NCBI GenBank assembly: GCA_950069165.1
Contig: CATMIT010000065.1
Coordinates: 1 to 8,265 of the forward strand
Length of the DNA stretch: 8,265 nt
DNA from: an uncultured Flavobacteriales bacterium
GTDB lineage: Bacteria; Bacteroidota; Bacteroidia; Flavobacteriales; BACL11
Direction of reading: 5' to 3'
Below, in pieces: positions 6,905 through 8,265 of this stretch. The notes below the pieces were generated by a model that did not search any database, had not been told where the DNA came from, and worked only from the letters and a program-made list of their open reading frames with translations. How positions within the stretch are numbered: the stretch's first letter is position 1; each line of letters opens with the position of its first letter. The translations under genes and the position numbers were made by a program.

Positions 6905-7444
6905 CTAAAGACTTGCCGTTCTTCCTCCATCCACTGGAAGATTGATTCCGTTAATATAAGCAGCTGCCGGACTACACAAAAAAGCCACTGCATTTGCTAC
7001 TTCATTCGCCTGTCCAAATCGGTTTGCAGGAACTGATGATTTCATTCCTGTTGCAACCTCATCTTCTGTTTTCCCTTGTACTTCTGCCTTTTTGCTGATT
7101 AAAGATTTCAAGCGGTTTGTATTGGTAAATCCTGGCAATACATTGTTAACTGTAATTCCATAAGCCCCCAACTCAATGGAAAGTGTTTTTGCCCAATTAG
7201 CAACTGCTGCCCTTATGGTGTTGGATACTCCCAAACCAGGAATTGGTGCTTTTACAGAGGTGGAAATAATATTTACAATTCTTCCATACTTTTCTTTCTT
7301 CATCCCTTCCACTACTTTTTGCACCAATATTTGATTATTGATAAGGTGCATTCTAAAAGCCTCCTCAAAAGCATTTGTATTTGCATCTGAATCAAACACC
7401 AGTCGTTTAGATGCCCTCGCGGAAACATTAAAGCGGCAAACCAT
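6905..7444 (-). CDS. SDR-family oxidoreductase, 5'-truncated and lacking the catalytic Tyr/Lys
   Basis: C-terminal two thirds of a short-chain dehydrogenase/reductase-like protein. The frame from an ATG at 7444 gives 179 residues against about 250-265 for the family. Residues from about 18 onward look native: FEEAFRMHLINN, YGRIVNIIS, ITVNNVLPGF (97-106) and the C-terminal INLPVDGGR. The first 15-17 residues are antisense to the adjacent peptidase gene and are probably artificial. The Rossmann N-terminus with TGxxxGIG and the NNAG region is missing, so as it stands it should not bind NAD(P). The conserved Ser is at 61, but the position 13 residues on, normally Tyr, is S74, and the Lys four further is R78 (SNTIR). 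It is the first gene of the operon, 107 bases before the dehydrogenase. Its reaction is unknown; a reductive side step in the pathway is only a guess. Confidence 0.85.
   Translation of the reverse strand: MVCRFNVSARASKRLVFDSDANTNAFEEAFRMHLINNQILVQKVVEGMKKEKYGRIVNIISTSVKAPIPGLGVSNTIRAAVANWAKTLSIELGAYGITVNNVLPGFTNTNRLKSLISKKAEVQGKTEDEVATGMKSSVPANRFGQANEVANAVAFLCSPAAAYINGINLPVDGGRTASL
7390..7410. other. Junction between two unrelated, 5'-truncated gene fragments
   Basis: To the left, minus-strand SDR homology is recognisable down to about 7387-7400 (FDSDANTNAF). To the right, plus-strand M14 peptidase homology starts at about 7398 (SRLDALAETLKR). The two abut directly, head to head, both deprived of their 5' parts. 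I see no insertion sequence, terminal inverted repeat, target duplication or tRNA at the join. It is either a rearrangement scar or an assembly chimera; the sequence alone cannot decide. Confidence 0.7.
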
Positions 7445-8265
7445 CGAAGTTTATAGAAATAAAAAGGAATTAAAACTACCAAAAGCTACCACCAGCACTG
7501 GTGAACGGGTGACACGGCAAAATATACCTGCAGGATCATTGATTGTTCCAATGAACCAACCGTTGAACCTATTAATAAATAACATTTTGTCATTTGATAT
7601 TCGTTTAGACACGAAAAGTATGGAGAAAGAACGTCAGAAGCTCATGAAAGACCAAGGTTCAACACTTTATGATGTCACAGCCTGGTCTCTCTCGCATGCG
7701 TATGGGACCGAGAGCTATTACACCAAAACAATGCCAAAAATCCCAATGGAACCCTATAAATCCAGCAGGAAAGAGGGGAAACTAATCGGTAAAAATCCCA
7801 AATATGGGTGGGCAATCAAAAGTAATGATGATCAGTTTTATCATGTTCTTGCCCGACTATTAGAGAATAATGTGAAAATATGGTGTGCGAAAGAAACGTT
7901 CAATGTAGAAGGTGAATTTTTTCCGAGAGGGAGTGTCATTATCCGTGAAAACGCTAATCAAGAACTCAATAAAAAATTATTGAAAAAACTGGCCTCTGAT
8001 TATGGGTTGAATATATTTGCAGTAAATACAGCATTGGTTTCTAGCGGTCCAGATTTGGGCAGTGGTGATTTTACAATGCTAATTAATCCGCGTATAGCCA
8101 TTGCATCCGGGCAACCTATTAGTTCTTACAGTTTTGGTGCCACATGGCATTTACTGGATTCAAGAATGAAAAGTCGTACATCACTTATTAATGTAATGGG
8201 CCTTGGCTGGCAAGATCTCAGTAAATACAATGTTCTCATTCTTCCCAGCGGCAGTAACCTAAAAC
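7398..8265 (+). CDS. M14-family zinc carboxypeptidase, C-terminal fragment (5' missing, runs off right edge)
   Basis: The frame is open from 7335 to the right edge, but recognisable peptidase sequence begins near 7398, giving about 289 codons. It matches the region behind the catalytic domain of large M14 zinc carboxypeptidases of Bacteroidota: LAETLKRQTIEVYR, then PAGSLIVPMNQP (near 7527-7562), LYDVTAWSLSHAYG (near 7668-7709), and a distal GAT-like/DJ-1-like part with SSGPDLGSGDF, RIAIASGQPIS and YNVLILPSG near the edge. The zinc-binding HxxE and catalytic Glu belong to the absent N-terminal part, so this fragment cannot be an active peptidase unless more exists elsewhere. No start region is visible; the first in-frame ATG is at 7551, well inside conserved sequence. 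The gene is unrelated to the kynurenine operon, and codon choice (more GGG, CGT/CGG, CTC) looks somewhat different. Confidence 0.8.

Noticed and set aside
6830..7036. Plus-strand 68-codon frame crossing the hairpin gap into the SDR
   Set aside because: It runs through the hairpin and antisense to conserved SDR sequence, and shows no leader or protein motif.
7338..7400. M14 frame extended left to about 7338
   Set aside because: This stretch is antisense to conserved SDR residues (FEEAFRMHLINN), and the plus translation does not resemble M14 peptidases, so the frame is open there only by chance.
7380..7560. Insertion sequence or attachment site at the junction
   Set aside because: No transposase coding, terminal inverted repeats, target duplication or tRNA end could be found around the join.

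Overview
The window looks like a piece of a Bacteroidota genome, most likely a marine or free-living member of Flavobacteriia. The DNA is AT-rich, start codons follow A-rich leaders without clear Shine-Dalgarno sequences, and the protein sequences are of flavobacterial type. No taxonomic search was possible, so this rests on style and recall.

Bases 1 to about 7,400 are almost filled by one tightly packed minus-strand operon for aerobic tryptophan (kynurenine) breakdown by the meta-cleavage branch. In transcription order (right to left) it holds: a short-chain dehydrogenase/reductase (SDR) whose 5' end is missing; a 110-base gap with a strong hairpin; 2-aminomuconic semialdehyde dehydrogenase; a RidA-type 2-aminomuconate deaminase; 3-hydroxyanthranilate 3,4-dioxygenase; ACMS decarboxylase; a cyclase-family (KynB-like) kynurenine formamidase; kynureninase; and kynurenine 3-monooxygenase, cut by the window's left edge. 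Genes after the gap are separated by 10 bases or fewer, or overlap, twice as TAATG stop/start fusions. The encoded route is N-formylkynurenine -> kynurenine -> 3-hydroxykynurenine -> 3-hydroxyanthranilate -> ACMS -> 2-aminomuconic semialdehyde -> 2-aminomuconate -> oxocrotonate-type acid. Gene order is roughly the reverse of reaction order. Tryptophan 2,3-dioxygenase, the lower pathway, quinolinate-to-NAD genes and any regulator are not in view.

From about 7,400 to the right end the content changes abruptly. A plus-strand reading frame, open to the window edge, encodes the C-terminal part of a large M14-family zinc carboxypeptidase. Its catalytic N-terminal domain is absent. The SDR (minus) and M14 (plus) fragments are joined head to head, each lacking its 5' part, with no promoter, start region, transposase or repeat between them. 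This is either a real rearrangement that decapitated both genes or a chimeric assembly join.

No tRNA, rRNA, CRISPR array, insertion sequence or convincing promoter was seen. The only non-coding gap of note is 6795-6904. I found no undescribed system. The points most worth a second look are the 7,400 junction, an SDR without its catalytic Tyr and Lys, an altered metal motif in the formamidase, and a plus-oriented terminator-like hairpin inside the minus-strand operon.
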